From Candidatus Auribacterota bacterium (GTDB lineage Bacteria > Auribacterota > UBA6266), in NCBI GenBank assembly GCA_016933315.1, contig JAFGBE010000154.1, positions 1 to 5,136 on the forward strand: a DNA stretch of 5,136 nt, read 5' to 3'. Positions within the stretch are counted from its first letter, which is position 1. Each line of letters opens with the position of its first letter. Of the stretch, positions 1-5,136 are shown piece by piece. The position numbers and the translations under genes are program-made. Under the pieces are notes generated by a model. It did no database searches. It was not told where the DNA came from and saw only the letters and a list, made by a program, of their open reading frames with translations.

Positions 1-16
1 AAAAAATAATAGTAAC

Positions 17-43
17 CACAGATGACACAGATTACACAGATAA
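17..43. repeat. Three-copy 9-bp tandem repeat (CACAGATNA)
   Basis: Three head-to-tail 9-bp units are visible: CACAGATGA (17-25), CACAGATTA (26-34) and CACAGATAA (35-43). They differ only at the eighth base. The run lies about 85 bp upstream of the amidase start in non-coding DNA. From memory, runs of this kind are scattered between genes in many uncultivated bacteria; their function is unknown. No open frame or RNA-like fold accounts for it here. Confidence 0.8.
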
Positions 44-80
44 AAATATATAAACACTTAGAACATAGTAACTACGCTTG

Positions 81-95
81 CCCGCCTCTGGCGGG
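81..95. repeat. GC-rich palindrome (CCCGCC-TCT-GGCGGG)
   Basis: A perfect 6-bp inverted repeat, CCCGCC (81-86) and GGCGGG (90-95), encloses a 3-nt loop, TCT. It stands out in AT-rich flanks. No T-run follows it (the next bases are GATAGAAAAG), so it is not a standard intrinsic terminator for an upstream gene. It lies 18 nt before the Shine-Dalgarno site of the amidase gene, so in a transcript it would fold in the 5' leader. It may be a copy of a dispersed REP-like palindrome. Confidence 0.6.
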
Positions 96-128
96 GATAG
101 AAAAGATAGCTAGAGGAGAATCCTGCGG

Positions 129-740
129 ATGTCGCGCAATCTGAAATTTTTTGTTTTTTATTCTTTGGCATTGATGTTTATGTGTTTATGCGCTGATGCT
201 TTCGCGGTTCCGGCCGAAGCGCAAAAAGGGGACTGGAAATACATAGTCATACATCATAGCGCGACAGAGACGGGAAACGCCGCGATATTCGATAAAGCCC
301 ACAGAAGAAGAGGAATGAGAAATGGGCTTGCTTACCATTTTGTGATAGATAACGGGACAAGCGGAAGAAGGGACGGACAGATAGAAACCGGCTCAAGGTG
401 GAAACGCCAGATAGAAGGCGGGCATGTCAGGCAGAGATGGCTTAATATCCAGGGGATAGGGATATGCATAGTCGGCAACCTCAATGAAAAATGCATGACC
501 GAGAAACAGTATTGGTCGCTGGTGTGGCTGACAAAGCATCTTATGAAAAAATATAATATCCCCCAGAATAAAGTCCTTTTTCACGGAAAAATCAAGGGGG
601 AATCCACGGAGTGCCCCGGAAAGAAATTCCCTTACGCAAGGTTCCAAAAAGATATAAATATCAGCAATAATACGGATTCAAAAGGCAAAAGTTCTAGAAA
701 AACGAAAAATTCAAAAAACACAAGGGGAACGGCAAAATAA
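129..740 (+). CDS. Exported N-acetylmuramoyl-L-alanine amidase (Amidase_2/PGRP family)
   Basis: This 203-residue protein is predicted to hydrolyse the bond between N-acetylmuramic acid and L-alanine in peptidoglycan, outside the cytoplasmic membrane. Residues 1-26 form a signal peptide: a short basic start, a hydrophobic core at 7-21 and a likely cleavage after AFA (26). The amidase domain spans about 35-172. Zinc ligands by comparison with T7 lysozyme are H42 (IVIHHSAT), H152 (LFHGKIKG) and C162 (TECPGKKFP). Y69 in AYHF matches the catalytic tyrosine, and T160 replaces the T7 lysine, as in many PGRPs. The segment GIGICIVGN (109-117) is a family hallmark. The last 25 or so residues are basic and low in complexity, rich in K, S, N and T, and may bind the wall. 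An AGGAG at 114-118 supports this ATG. It lies next to the mre operon but 121 bp and a promoter separate them. The family call is firm; the exact substrate is inferred. Confidence 0.88.
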   Translation: MSRNLKFFVFYSLALMFMCLCADAFAVPAEAQKGDWKYIVIHHSATETGNAAIFDKAHRRRGMRNGLAYHFVIDNGTSGRRDGQIETGSRWKRQIEGGHVRQRWLNIQGIGICIVGNLNEKCMTEKQYWSLVWLTKHLMKKYNIPQNKVLFHGKIKGESTECPGKKFPYARFQKDINISNNTDSKGKSSRKTKNSKNTRGTAK

Positions 741-746
741 AAAGTG

Positions 747-775
747 TTGATTTTATCTGTTCCGTTTGGTATAAA
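747..775 (+). promoter_or_regulatory. Sigma70-type promoter with extended -10, upstream of mreB
   Basis: A -35 box TTGATT (747-752) and a -10 box TATAAA (770-775) are separated by exactly 17 bp. A TG dinucleotide one base before the -10 (TGG at 767-769) makes it an extended -10 promoter. Transcription would start near 782 and leave a leader of about 80 nt before mreB. It begins just after the amidase stop, so the mre operon can be expressed on its own. Confidence 0.7.
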
Positions 776-861
776 AAATTCGGATTACAAACTGTTTTTT
801 GGATAAAAAAACCAAAATTAAACTACCGGCTTTAAAACGCCTTCCATGATAGGGGGAGTAA

Positions 862-1902
862 ATGTTTCTGGATTCCATTTTCGGTCTTTTCTCAAGTGAT
901 ATAGGTATTGACCTGGGAACAGCTAATACACTGGTTTATGTTAAGGGCAGGGGTATAGTTCTCTGTGAGCCGTCTGTTGTTGCCATACAGGAAGGCACGA
1001 CGAATGTCCTTGCGGTCGGTGATGAGGCAAAAAGGATGCTGGGAAGAACTCCGGGAAACATAGTTGCTGTCAGGCCGATGAAAGACGGAGTTATATTCGA
1101 TTTTGAAATAACGGAGAACATGCTGCGTTATTTCATACAGAAAGTCCATAACAGGAAGGCGCTTGTCAGACCGAGGATAGTCATTGCGGTTCCATCCGGT
1201 ATTACCGAGGTCGAAAAAAGGGCCGTTATCGAGTCGTCCGAACACGCCGGCGCGAGAAAGGTTTTTCTTATCGAAGAACCTATGGCAGCGGCTATCGGAG
1301 TGGGGCTTCCGGTTCAGGAGCCTGCCGGCAATATGATAGTGGATATCGGCGGCGGCACGACAGAAGTGGCGATTATATCTCTTGCCGGGATAGTCTTTTC
1401 AAGAAGCATAAGGACCGGCGGCGATGAAATGGACGAAGCAGTTATAAAATATATGAACCGCCAGTACAACCTTCTTATAGGCAAAAATACAGCAGAAAAC
1501 ATAAAGATAAAAATCGGGTCTGCATATAAGCTGGATGAAGAAGTGTCGATGGAAGTCAAAGGAAGAGACCAGATTGCGGGCCTTCCGAAAACATTGACTG
1601 TCCGTTCCGAGGAAATAAGAGAAGCATTAATGCAGCCGGTCAATACGATAGTCGAAGTTGTAAGAACATCGCTCGAAAGATGCCCTCCTGAACTCGCGGC
1701 TGACCTTGTTGACAGGGGTATAGTTATTGCGGGCGGCGGAGCGCTGATGAGAGGCCTTGACAAACTTCTTGCCGAAGAAACGGGGCTTCCTATACATGTT
1801 GCTGATGACCCGTTGTCTGCGGTTGCCCTTGGAGCAGGCAAGGTCCTTGACGAGTTGAAATTCCTTGAGAAAATTCAGGTGCGGAGAAAGCGCGGAGCTT
1901 AG
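862..1902 (+). CDS. mreB: Rod shape-determining protein MreB (bacterial actin)
   Basis: MreB is an actin-like ATPase that polymerises into antiparallel filaments on the inner face of the membrane and guides side-wall synthesis. This 346-residue copy has the usual length and all nucleotide-site motifs: phosphate-1 DLGTAN (17-22), the EEP segment with the presumed catalytic glutamate E139 (138-140), phosphate-2 DIGGGTTE (161-168), TGGDEMD (186-192) and the adenosine motif IAGGGALMRGLD (289-300). Membrane contact is likely through the hydrophobic N-terminus (MFLDSIFGLF) and the loop with L101-V102, which matches the paired hydrophobic residues of the Thermotoga protein. The ATG follows an AGGGGGAG Shine-Dalgarno site at 851-858; the SSDIGIDLGTAN opening supports this start. 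It is the first gene of the operon, behind the promoter at 747-775, and mreC follows after 11 nt. Nothing appears truncated. Confidence 0.98.
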   Translation: MFLDSIFGLFSSDIGIDLGTANTLVYVKGRGIVLCEPSVVAIQEGTTNVLAVGDEAKRMLGRTPGNIVAVRPMKDGVIFDFEITENMLRYFIQKVHNRKALVRPRIVIAVPSGITEVEKRAVIESSEHAGARKVFLIEEPMAAAIGVGLPVQEPAGNMIVDIGGGTTEVAIISLAGIVFSRSIRTGGDEMDEAVIKYMNRQYNLLIGKNTAENIKIKIGSAYKLDEEVSMEVKGRDQIAGLPKTLTVRSEEIREALMQPVNTIVEVVRTSLERCPPELAADLVDRGIVIAGGGALMRGLDKLLAEETGLPIHVADDPLSAVALGAGKVLDELKFLEKIQVRRKRGA

Positions 1903-1913
1903 GTAGACTTTAA

Positions 1914-2699
1914 ATGTTATGGCGGAAAAGGGCTTTTGTATTACTAATTATCCTCACTTTGTTTTTTATACTCGCATTCAGCCCGTTTTCAGGCTCTGTT
2001 AAGAATTTCTGCGTTAATCTTGTCCATCCTTTCCTTAACGTTACGGAAAGCATTAAAAGCAATCTTTCTTCCCTGTCCGATTTCACAAAAGTAAGGTCCA
2101 TAATAGCGGAAAATAAGCGCCTGAAAGAGGAAAATGACCTCTTGAAAATAAGCATCTTGGAATCAAGGGAAGCGGCAATCGAAAACACCCAGCTCAGGAA
2201 ACTGCTTGAGTTTAAAAAGAGGGTCCCGTTCCAGACGATTCCGGCCGAGGTGGTCGGCAGGGATATTTCAAACTGGAATAAGACAATTCTTATAAACAAA
2301 GGTTCAAAGGCCGGCATCAGAGGCAACATGGTTGTGGTATCCGGGGCAGGCCTTGTAGGCAACATCATAGAAGTTTACGAAGATGTTTCCCGTGTTTTGC
2401 TTATTAATGATGTTAAAAGCAAATGCAGCGCTATGATACAGGAAACGAGGGATATGGGCATGATATCCGGTGACGGAGCCGGAGGGCTCAAGATGTCTTA
2501 CATATCCAGGAATTCAGAAGTCGAGAAAGATAATATAGTAGTCACCTCGGGAATGGGAGGAATCTACCAGAAAGGGCTCCTTATAGGCTCTATCATCAGC
2601 GTCTATATGGAAGAAGACGAATTGAATAAATTCGCGAAAATCAGGCCGGAAGTGGATTTCAATAAAATCGAGAATGTGCTTGTAATAATAGAGAAATAG
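1914..2699 (+). CDS. mreC: Rod shape-determining protein MreC
   Basis: MreC is a bitopic membrane protein that joins the MreB filament to the periplasmic synthases and activates PBP2. The 261-residue sequence has the family architecture: a short basic cytoplasmic tail (MLWRKR), one membrane helix at about 8-24, a coiled coil at about 45-100 rich in charged and leucine residues, and the two-barrel beta domain at about 105-260. Recognisable segments are GRDISNWNKTILINKGSKAG (115-134), VVSGAGLVG (141-149), VTSGMGGIYQKGLLIG (210-225) and the closing VDFNKIENVLVI (248-259). The ATG lies 11 nt after the mreB stop; an AGGT at 1901-1904 overlaps that stop and is a modest Shine-Dalgarno site, so coupling to mreB translation is likely. 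The 3' end is followed by an unusual spacer before mreD. Confidence 0.95.
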   Translation: MLWRKRAFVLLIILTLFFILAFSPFSGSVKNFCVNLVHPFLNVTESIKSNLSSLSDFTKVRSIIAENKRLKEENDLLKISILESREAAIENTQLRKLLEFKKRVPFQTIPAEVVGRDISNWNKTILINKGSKAGIRGNMVVVSGAGLVGNIIEVYEDVSRVLLINDVKSKCSAMIQETRDMGMISGDGAGGLKMSYISRNSEVEKDNIVVTSGMGGIYQKGLLIGSIISVYMEEDELNKFAKIRPEVDFNKIENVLVIIEK

Positions 2700-2704
2700 G
2701 GGAG
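2698..2704 (+). promoter_or_regulatory. Shine-Dalgarno-like AGGGGAG displaced from the mreD start
   Basis: The sequence AGGGGAG overlaps the TAG stop of mreC and resembles the AGGGGGAG before mreB. It lies 39 nt upstream of the GTG of mreD, too far for direct use. If the 30-bp repeat at 2711-2740 were absent, it would lie 9 nt from that GTG, a normal distance. It may be the ancestral ribosome-binding site of mreD. Confidence 0.5.
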
Positions 2705-2710
2705 AAAAAG

Positions 2711-2740
2711 GTTGAGGCTGAGGTTAAGGTTGGGGTTAAG
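2711..2740. repeat. Degenerate hexamer tandem repeat between mreC and mreD
   Basis: Five consecutive hexamers are visible: GTTGAG, GCTGAG, GTTAAG, GTTGGG and GTTAAG. They fit the consensus GTTRAG and resemble telomere-like GGTTAA runs. The repeat fills most of the 44-nt gap between mreC and mreD. As its unit is a multiple of three, it stays open in the mreD frame (as valine, glutamate, lysine and similar codons) and in the mreC frame (as alternating arginine and leucine). There is no start codon in it in the mreD frame. From memory, similar runs are scattered in some candidate-phylum genomes. Confidence 0.75.
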
Positions 2741-2743
2741 CAT

Positions 2744-3232
2744 GTGTTAAAAATAAAATTTATAATTGTTATTCTTGCTGCGCTGGTCATCGAAGTTGCT
2801 TTTTTAAGCCCGACCAGGATAATGGGAGTGAAGCCCGACCTCCTGCTGATAATCACATGTTACGCGGCGTTGTTGTTCGGGTTCGGGACGGGGTGCCTCA
2901 TCGCTTTTATAGCGGGTTTGGCGAGCGATTGTTTTTCCGGGGGTTCCATGGGAAGCATGATGATTGCTTCTCTCATAAGCGTTTTCATCATTGCTTTTAT
3001 CAGGAAACACCTTTATAAGGAACACCTGACCACAAAATTCACGGTGATATGGATTTGTTCATACGTGTTTGCCTATGTGTCGGTGAATTTTACCAATTTT
3101 ATGCATGAGATAGGAAAAGTCAGGATGCTGAACATAGAATTCAGCGCGTTTGCGTTTGTTAACCTTGCTTTCTGCTGCATATTGATTCCACTTCTCGATT
3201 TCATCTTTCGAAAAGAGGTCCGATACAAATGA
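2744..3232 (+). CDS. mreD: Rod shape-determining protein MreD
   Basis: MreD is an integral membrane protein of the elongasome that partners MreC. This 162-residue product is the usual size and very hydrophobic, with about five or six membrane segments (roughly 5-21, 32-48, 50-66, 70-87, 99-116 and 133-154). The family signature is clear: KPDLLLI (30-36) and GLASDCFSGGSMG (58-70). The start is GTG at 2744. No ATG, GTG or TTG lies in frame between it and the upstream stop at 2663, although the frame is open there, and the hydrophobic N-terminus fits. An overlapping ATG at 2742 is in another frame and stops after two codons. No good Shine-Dalgarno site is at normal distance; only GGGG within the repeat (2732-2735) could serve. 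The 3' end overlaps mrdA by 4 nt (ATGA), so these two are probably translationally coupled. Confidence 0.92.
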   Translation: MLKIKFIIVILAALVIEVAFLSPTRIMGVKPDLLLIITCYAALLFGFGTGCLIAFIAGLASDCFSGGSMGSMMIASLISVFIIAFIRKHLYKEHLTTKFTVIWICSYVFAYVSVNFTNFMHEIGKVRMLNIEFSAFAFVNLAFCCILIPLLDFIFRKEVRYK

Positions 3233-5001
3233 TGGGTCTGGGCCTGTTAAATGAAATGCATCCCCGCTTGAGGATTATCGCTGTTTTAGGTTTGATCCTT
3301 GCTCTTGTGCTGGGGATAAAGCTTTTCATTATACAGGTTGTGGATTATCCCAAATACAGCGAATATTCCGCGAATAACAGGATTCGTATCATAAGGACAA
3401 TGCCCCTTCGCGGAAATATCTATGACCGGAACGGGAAACTTCTTGCCGATAACCGCCCATCATATAATGTCTGCCTGGTTGAAGAAGACATTAAGGATAA
3501 AGACAAGACCATGTATTTCCTCGAGCAGACTCTCGGGCTTGGCAAGGATTATGTGCAGAAAAAGCTCAAGGAATACAGGTGGAGGCCGTATACACCTGTT
3601 GTAGTTAAAAGAGATATATCGGAGAAAGAAGTCGCCCAGATAGAAGAGAACCGGCTTGATTTGCCGGGTGTCGTTGTTGAAAGGGTCCCCGCGAGGAACT
3701 ACGTTTACGGCAGCGTCGGGAGTTCCCTGCTGGGTTATGTCGGCAGGATAAGCAGGGATGATTATGAAAAAAATAAAGACAGGGGTTATTCCGCGGATGA
3801 CATGGTCGGTATTACGGGTCTTGAAAAGGAGTATGAGGATTATCTCAGGGGTGAAAAAGGCGGCATGCAGGTGCAGGTTGACAGCCGGGGTTACAGGGAC
3901 AGGATATTAAAATCGCATCCCCCCGCGAGAGGGTATGATATATATACTACTATTGATATTGACCTTCAGAAAGATGTTGAAAATATTATGGACGGAGCTA
4001 AAGGCGCCGCAGTAGTTTTAAATGCGCAGAGCGGCGAAGTGCTTGCGCTGGCGTCAAAACCCGATTTTGACCCTAATATTTTTTCGGGATTTGTTGAACA
4101 GAAAGAAATAGACCTGATAATCAAAAACAAAGACCTTCCGCTTCTGAACAGGGCGATAAGCGGGATGTATCCTCCCGGTTCGATATTCAAGGTGGTTATC
4201 GCGCTGGCGTCTCTCGACAGGCCTGATTTTTCCGTAAACACAAAACATCACTGCTCGGGCAGTTTCAGTTTCGGGGACAGGGTATTTAACTGCTGGGAGA
4301 AAAGGGGGCACGGTTATGTTGACCTAAGGGATGCCATAAAGTATTCATGTAATATTTATTTTTATAATGAAGGGCTGAATTGCGGGGTCAGCAGGATAAT
4401 CGAGGCTGCGGGAAGCTACGGTTACGGGCAGGAAACAGGCATAGACATTTACGGGGAGGTATCGCCTGAGCTCCCGGGGCCTGAATGGAAAAAGGAAAAA
4501 ACAGGGCAGAGCTGGTACCAGGGCGATACGGTTAATTTGTCGATAGGGCAGGGATATATGCTGGCTACACCTCTGCAGTCGGCTGTTTTTTTGTCTGCGG
4601 TCGCAAACGGCGGAAGTGTGTACAGGCCGAGAGTAGCCCTTTCCGTGGTGAGACATGATACGGGTGATAGGATAAAGGAATTTTTGCCGTTTGAAAAGTC
4701 CGCGCGGCCTATAAACGAAAAAAAACAGAAGATAATAAAAGATTCCATGTGGAGGGTAGTAAATGAGGCGCATGGAACGGGGACGGCGGCTTCGGTGCCG
4801 GGTTTTGATATTTGCGGCAAGACAGGGACCGCCCAGGCAGGCAATGGGACCCACGCATGGTTCGGAGGCTTTGCTCCGAGGGCCAATCCGGAAGTTGTTG
4901 TAGTGGTGCTTATTGAAGGCGGAGAATCAGGCAGCCATTCGGCTGCTCCTCTTGCCGGGCGTATTTTTAAATCATATTGTGAAAGATACAGTAAAAAATA
5001 A
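3229..5001 (+). CDS. mrdA: Penicillin-binding protein 2, peptidoglycan D,D-transpeptidase
   Basis: PBP2 cross-links stem peptides of new peptidoglycan during cell elongation, working with RodA and MreC in the periplasm. This 590-residue class B protein has a short cytoplasmic start, one membrane anchor at about 14-37, the pedestal domain opening with RGNIYDRNGKLLADN (61-75), and a transpeptidase domain from about 255. Catalytic motifs are complete: SxxK at 318-321 (S318 nucleophile, K321), SxN at 373-375 (SCN) and KTG at 531-533. NLSIGQGYMLATPLQ (436-450) is typical of the family. C342, C355, H361 and C374 could form a zinc site near SxN. The length is slightly below the roughly 630 residues of the E. 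coli enzyme. The first ATG overlaps the mreD stop as ATGA; GAGGT at 3215-3219 gives 9-nt spacing. A second ATG directly follows at 3232 and would remove only one residue. PBP3/FtsI is less likely given the mre context. Confidence 0.96.
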   Translation: MMGLGLLNEMHPRLRIIAVLGLILALVLGIKLFIIQVVDYPKYSEYSANNRIRIIRTMPLRGNIYDRNGKLLADNRPSYNVCLVEEDIKDKDKTMYFLEQTLGLGKDYVQKKLKEYRWRPYTPVVVKRDISEKEVAQIEENRLDLPGVVVERVPARNYVYGSVGSSLLGYVGRISRDDYEKNKDRGYSADDMVGITGLEKEYEDYLRGEKGGMQVQVDSRGYRDRILKSHPPARGYDIYTTIDIDLQKDVENIMDGAKGAAVVLNAQSGEVLALASKPDFDPNIFSGFVEQKEIDLIIKNKDLPLLNRAISGMYPPGSIFKVVIALASLDRPDFSVNTKHHCSGSFSFGDRVFNCWEKRGHGYVDLRDAIKYSCNIYFYNEGLNCGVSRIIEAAGSYGYGQETGIDIYGEVSPELPGPEWKKEKTGQSWYQGDTVNLSIGQGYMLATPLQSAVFLSAVANGGSVYRPRVALSVVRHDTGDRIKEFLPFEKSARPINEKKQKIIKDSMWRVVNEAHGTGTAASVPGFDICGKTGTAQAGNGTHAWFGGFAPRANPEVVVVVLIEGGESGSHSAAPLAGRIFKSYCERYSKK

Positions 5002-5034
5002 TGTGATTTTTTTCCCAAAAAGCAGACTAATTAC

Positions 5035-5063
5035 TTGAAAAAAATATTTTTATAGCGTAATAT
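5035..5063 (+). promoter_or_regulatory. Possible promoter for the downstream gene
   Basis: TTGAAA (5035-5040) and TAATAT (5058-5063) are separated by 17 bp in an AT-rich region after mrdA. The -35 matches consensus at five of six bases, but the -10 at only four of six. An alternative -10, TTTAAT (5063-5068), is closer to consensus but 22 bp from the -35. In such AT-rich DNA chance matches are common, so this is tentative. Confidence 0.35.
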
Positions 5064-5119
5064 TTAATAGTCTATTGTTAAGGTTATCATTTTCAGGCCG
5101 CATCTGATTGGAGGAACAA

Positions 5120-5136
5120 TTGAAAAAAATTTTGAT
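5120..5136 (+). CDS. Start of an unidentified gene, cut by the window end
   Basis: A strong Shine-Dalgarno sequence GGAGGA (5110-5115) lies close before a TTG that opens the frame M-K-K-I-L, typical of a bacterial N-terminus. Only five full codons are present, so the product cannot be named. rodA often follows mrdA in such operons, but the 118-nt gap and possible promoter at 5035-5063 suggest a separate unit. The rare TTG start with a strong ribosome-binding site is notable. The feature is partial at its 3' end. Confidence 0.6.

Noticed and set aside
17..43. CRISPR array
   Set aside because: Units are 9 bp and directly adjacent with no spacers, and no cas genes are present.
22..54. Possible promoter for the amidase gene (ATGACA and TATATA or TATAAA)
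   Set aside because: Spacing is 19 bp or more, and the -35 falls inside the 9-bp tandem repeat; matches are too weak to claim.
795..817. Inverted repeat TTTTGG/CCAAAA in the mreB leader as a terminator or operator
   Set aside because: The stem is short with only two G-C pairs and a 9-nt loop, and is not followed by a distinct T-run; it is likely AT-rich chance.
841..858. Hairpin CTTCC/GGGGG hiding the mreB Shine-Dalgarno site
   Set aside because: Two of five pairs are G-U wobbles with a 6-nt loop; too weak to support regulation.
1314..1841. Minus-strand open frame of 175 codons opposite mreB
   Set aside because: It is antisense to the highly conserved MreB core, and its Ser/Ile/Pro-rich sequence reflects the complementary codons.
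4993..5013. AAAAAAT/ATTTTTT hairpin at the mrdA stop as a terminator
   Set aside because: The stem has no G-C pairs, so it is too weak for a convincing intrinsic terminator, although the T-run is suggestive.
4449..5018. Long minus-strand open frame of 189 codons opposite mrdA
   Set aside because: It lies opposite the conserved transpeptidase domain, shows low-complexity Ser/Pro/Thr-rich sequence and has no recognisable domain; it is a shadow of the coding strand.

Overview
This window is a bacterial cell-shape (elongasome) locus. All genes are on the + strand: an exported zinc amidase (129-740), mreB (862-1902), mreC (1914-2699), mreD (2744-3232) and the transpeptidase PBP2/mrdA (3229-5001). 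The first codons of a further gene begin at 5120 and run off the end. Reading frames on the minus strand are shadows of these genes. The content is mainly well-known housekeeping machinery; I see no new multi-gene system.

Organism: Shine-Dalgarno sites precede most genes, and the mreBCD-mrdA order is that of a diderm-type, rod-shaped bacterium. The intergenic DNA carries several short repeat types: a 9-bp CACAGATNA tandem, a CCCGCC/GGCGGG hairpin and a GGTTAA-like hexamer run. From memory, such elements are common in uncultivated lineages such as Omnitrophota and Planctomycetota relatives. I therefore lean to a candidate-phylum bacterium such as Omnitrophota, with low confidence.

Layout: 1-128 holds the 9-bp tandem repeat and a GC hairpin, then the Shine-Dalgarno site of the amidase gene. 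The 121-bp gap at 741-861 holds a convincing sigma70-type promoter with an extended -10, placing mreB at the head of an operon. mreB and mreC are 11 nt apart, and mreD and mrdA overlap by 4 nt (ATGA). The mreC-mreD gap is different: a 30-bp hexamer repeat lies between a good Shine-Dalgarno sequence and the GTG start of mreD. Subtracting the repeat would restore normal spacing. This is the most unusual observation in the window. The last 135 bp hold a possible promoter and a TTG-initiated partial gene with a strong Shine-Dalgarno site.

How the genes work together: MreB forms membrane-bound filaments, MreC and MreD link them through the membrane, and PBP2 cross-links new peptidoglycan during side-wall growth. 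RodA, the usual glycosyltransferase partner of PBP2, is not seen here; the truncated last gene cannot be identified. The upstream amidase would cut the stem peptide from peptidoglycan, but its own spacing and the internal promoter suggest it is transcribed separately.
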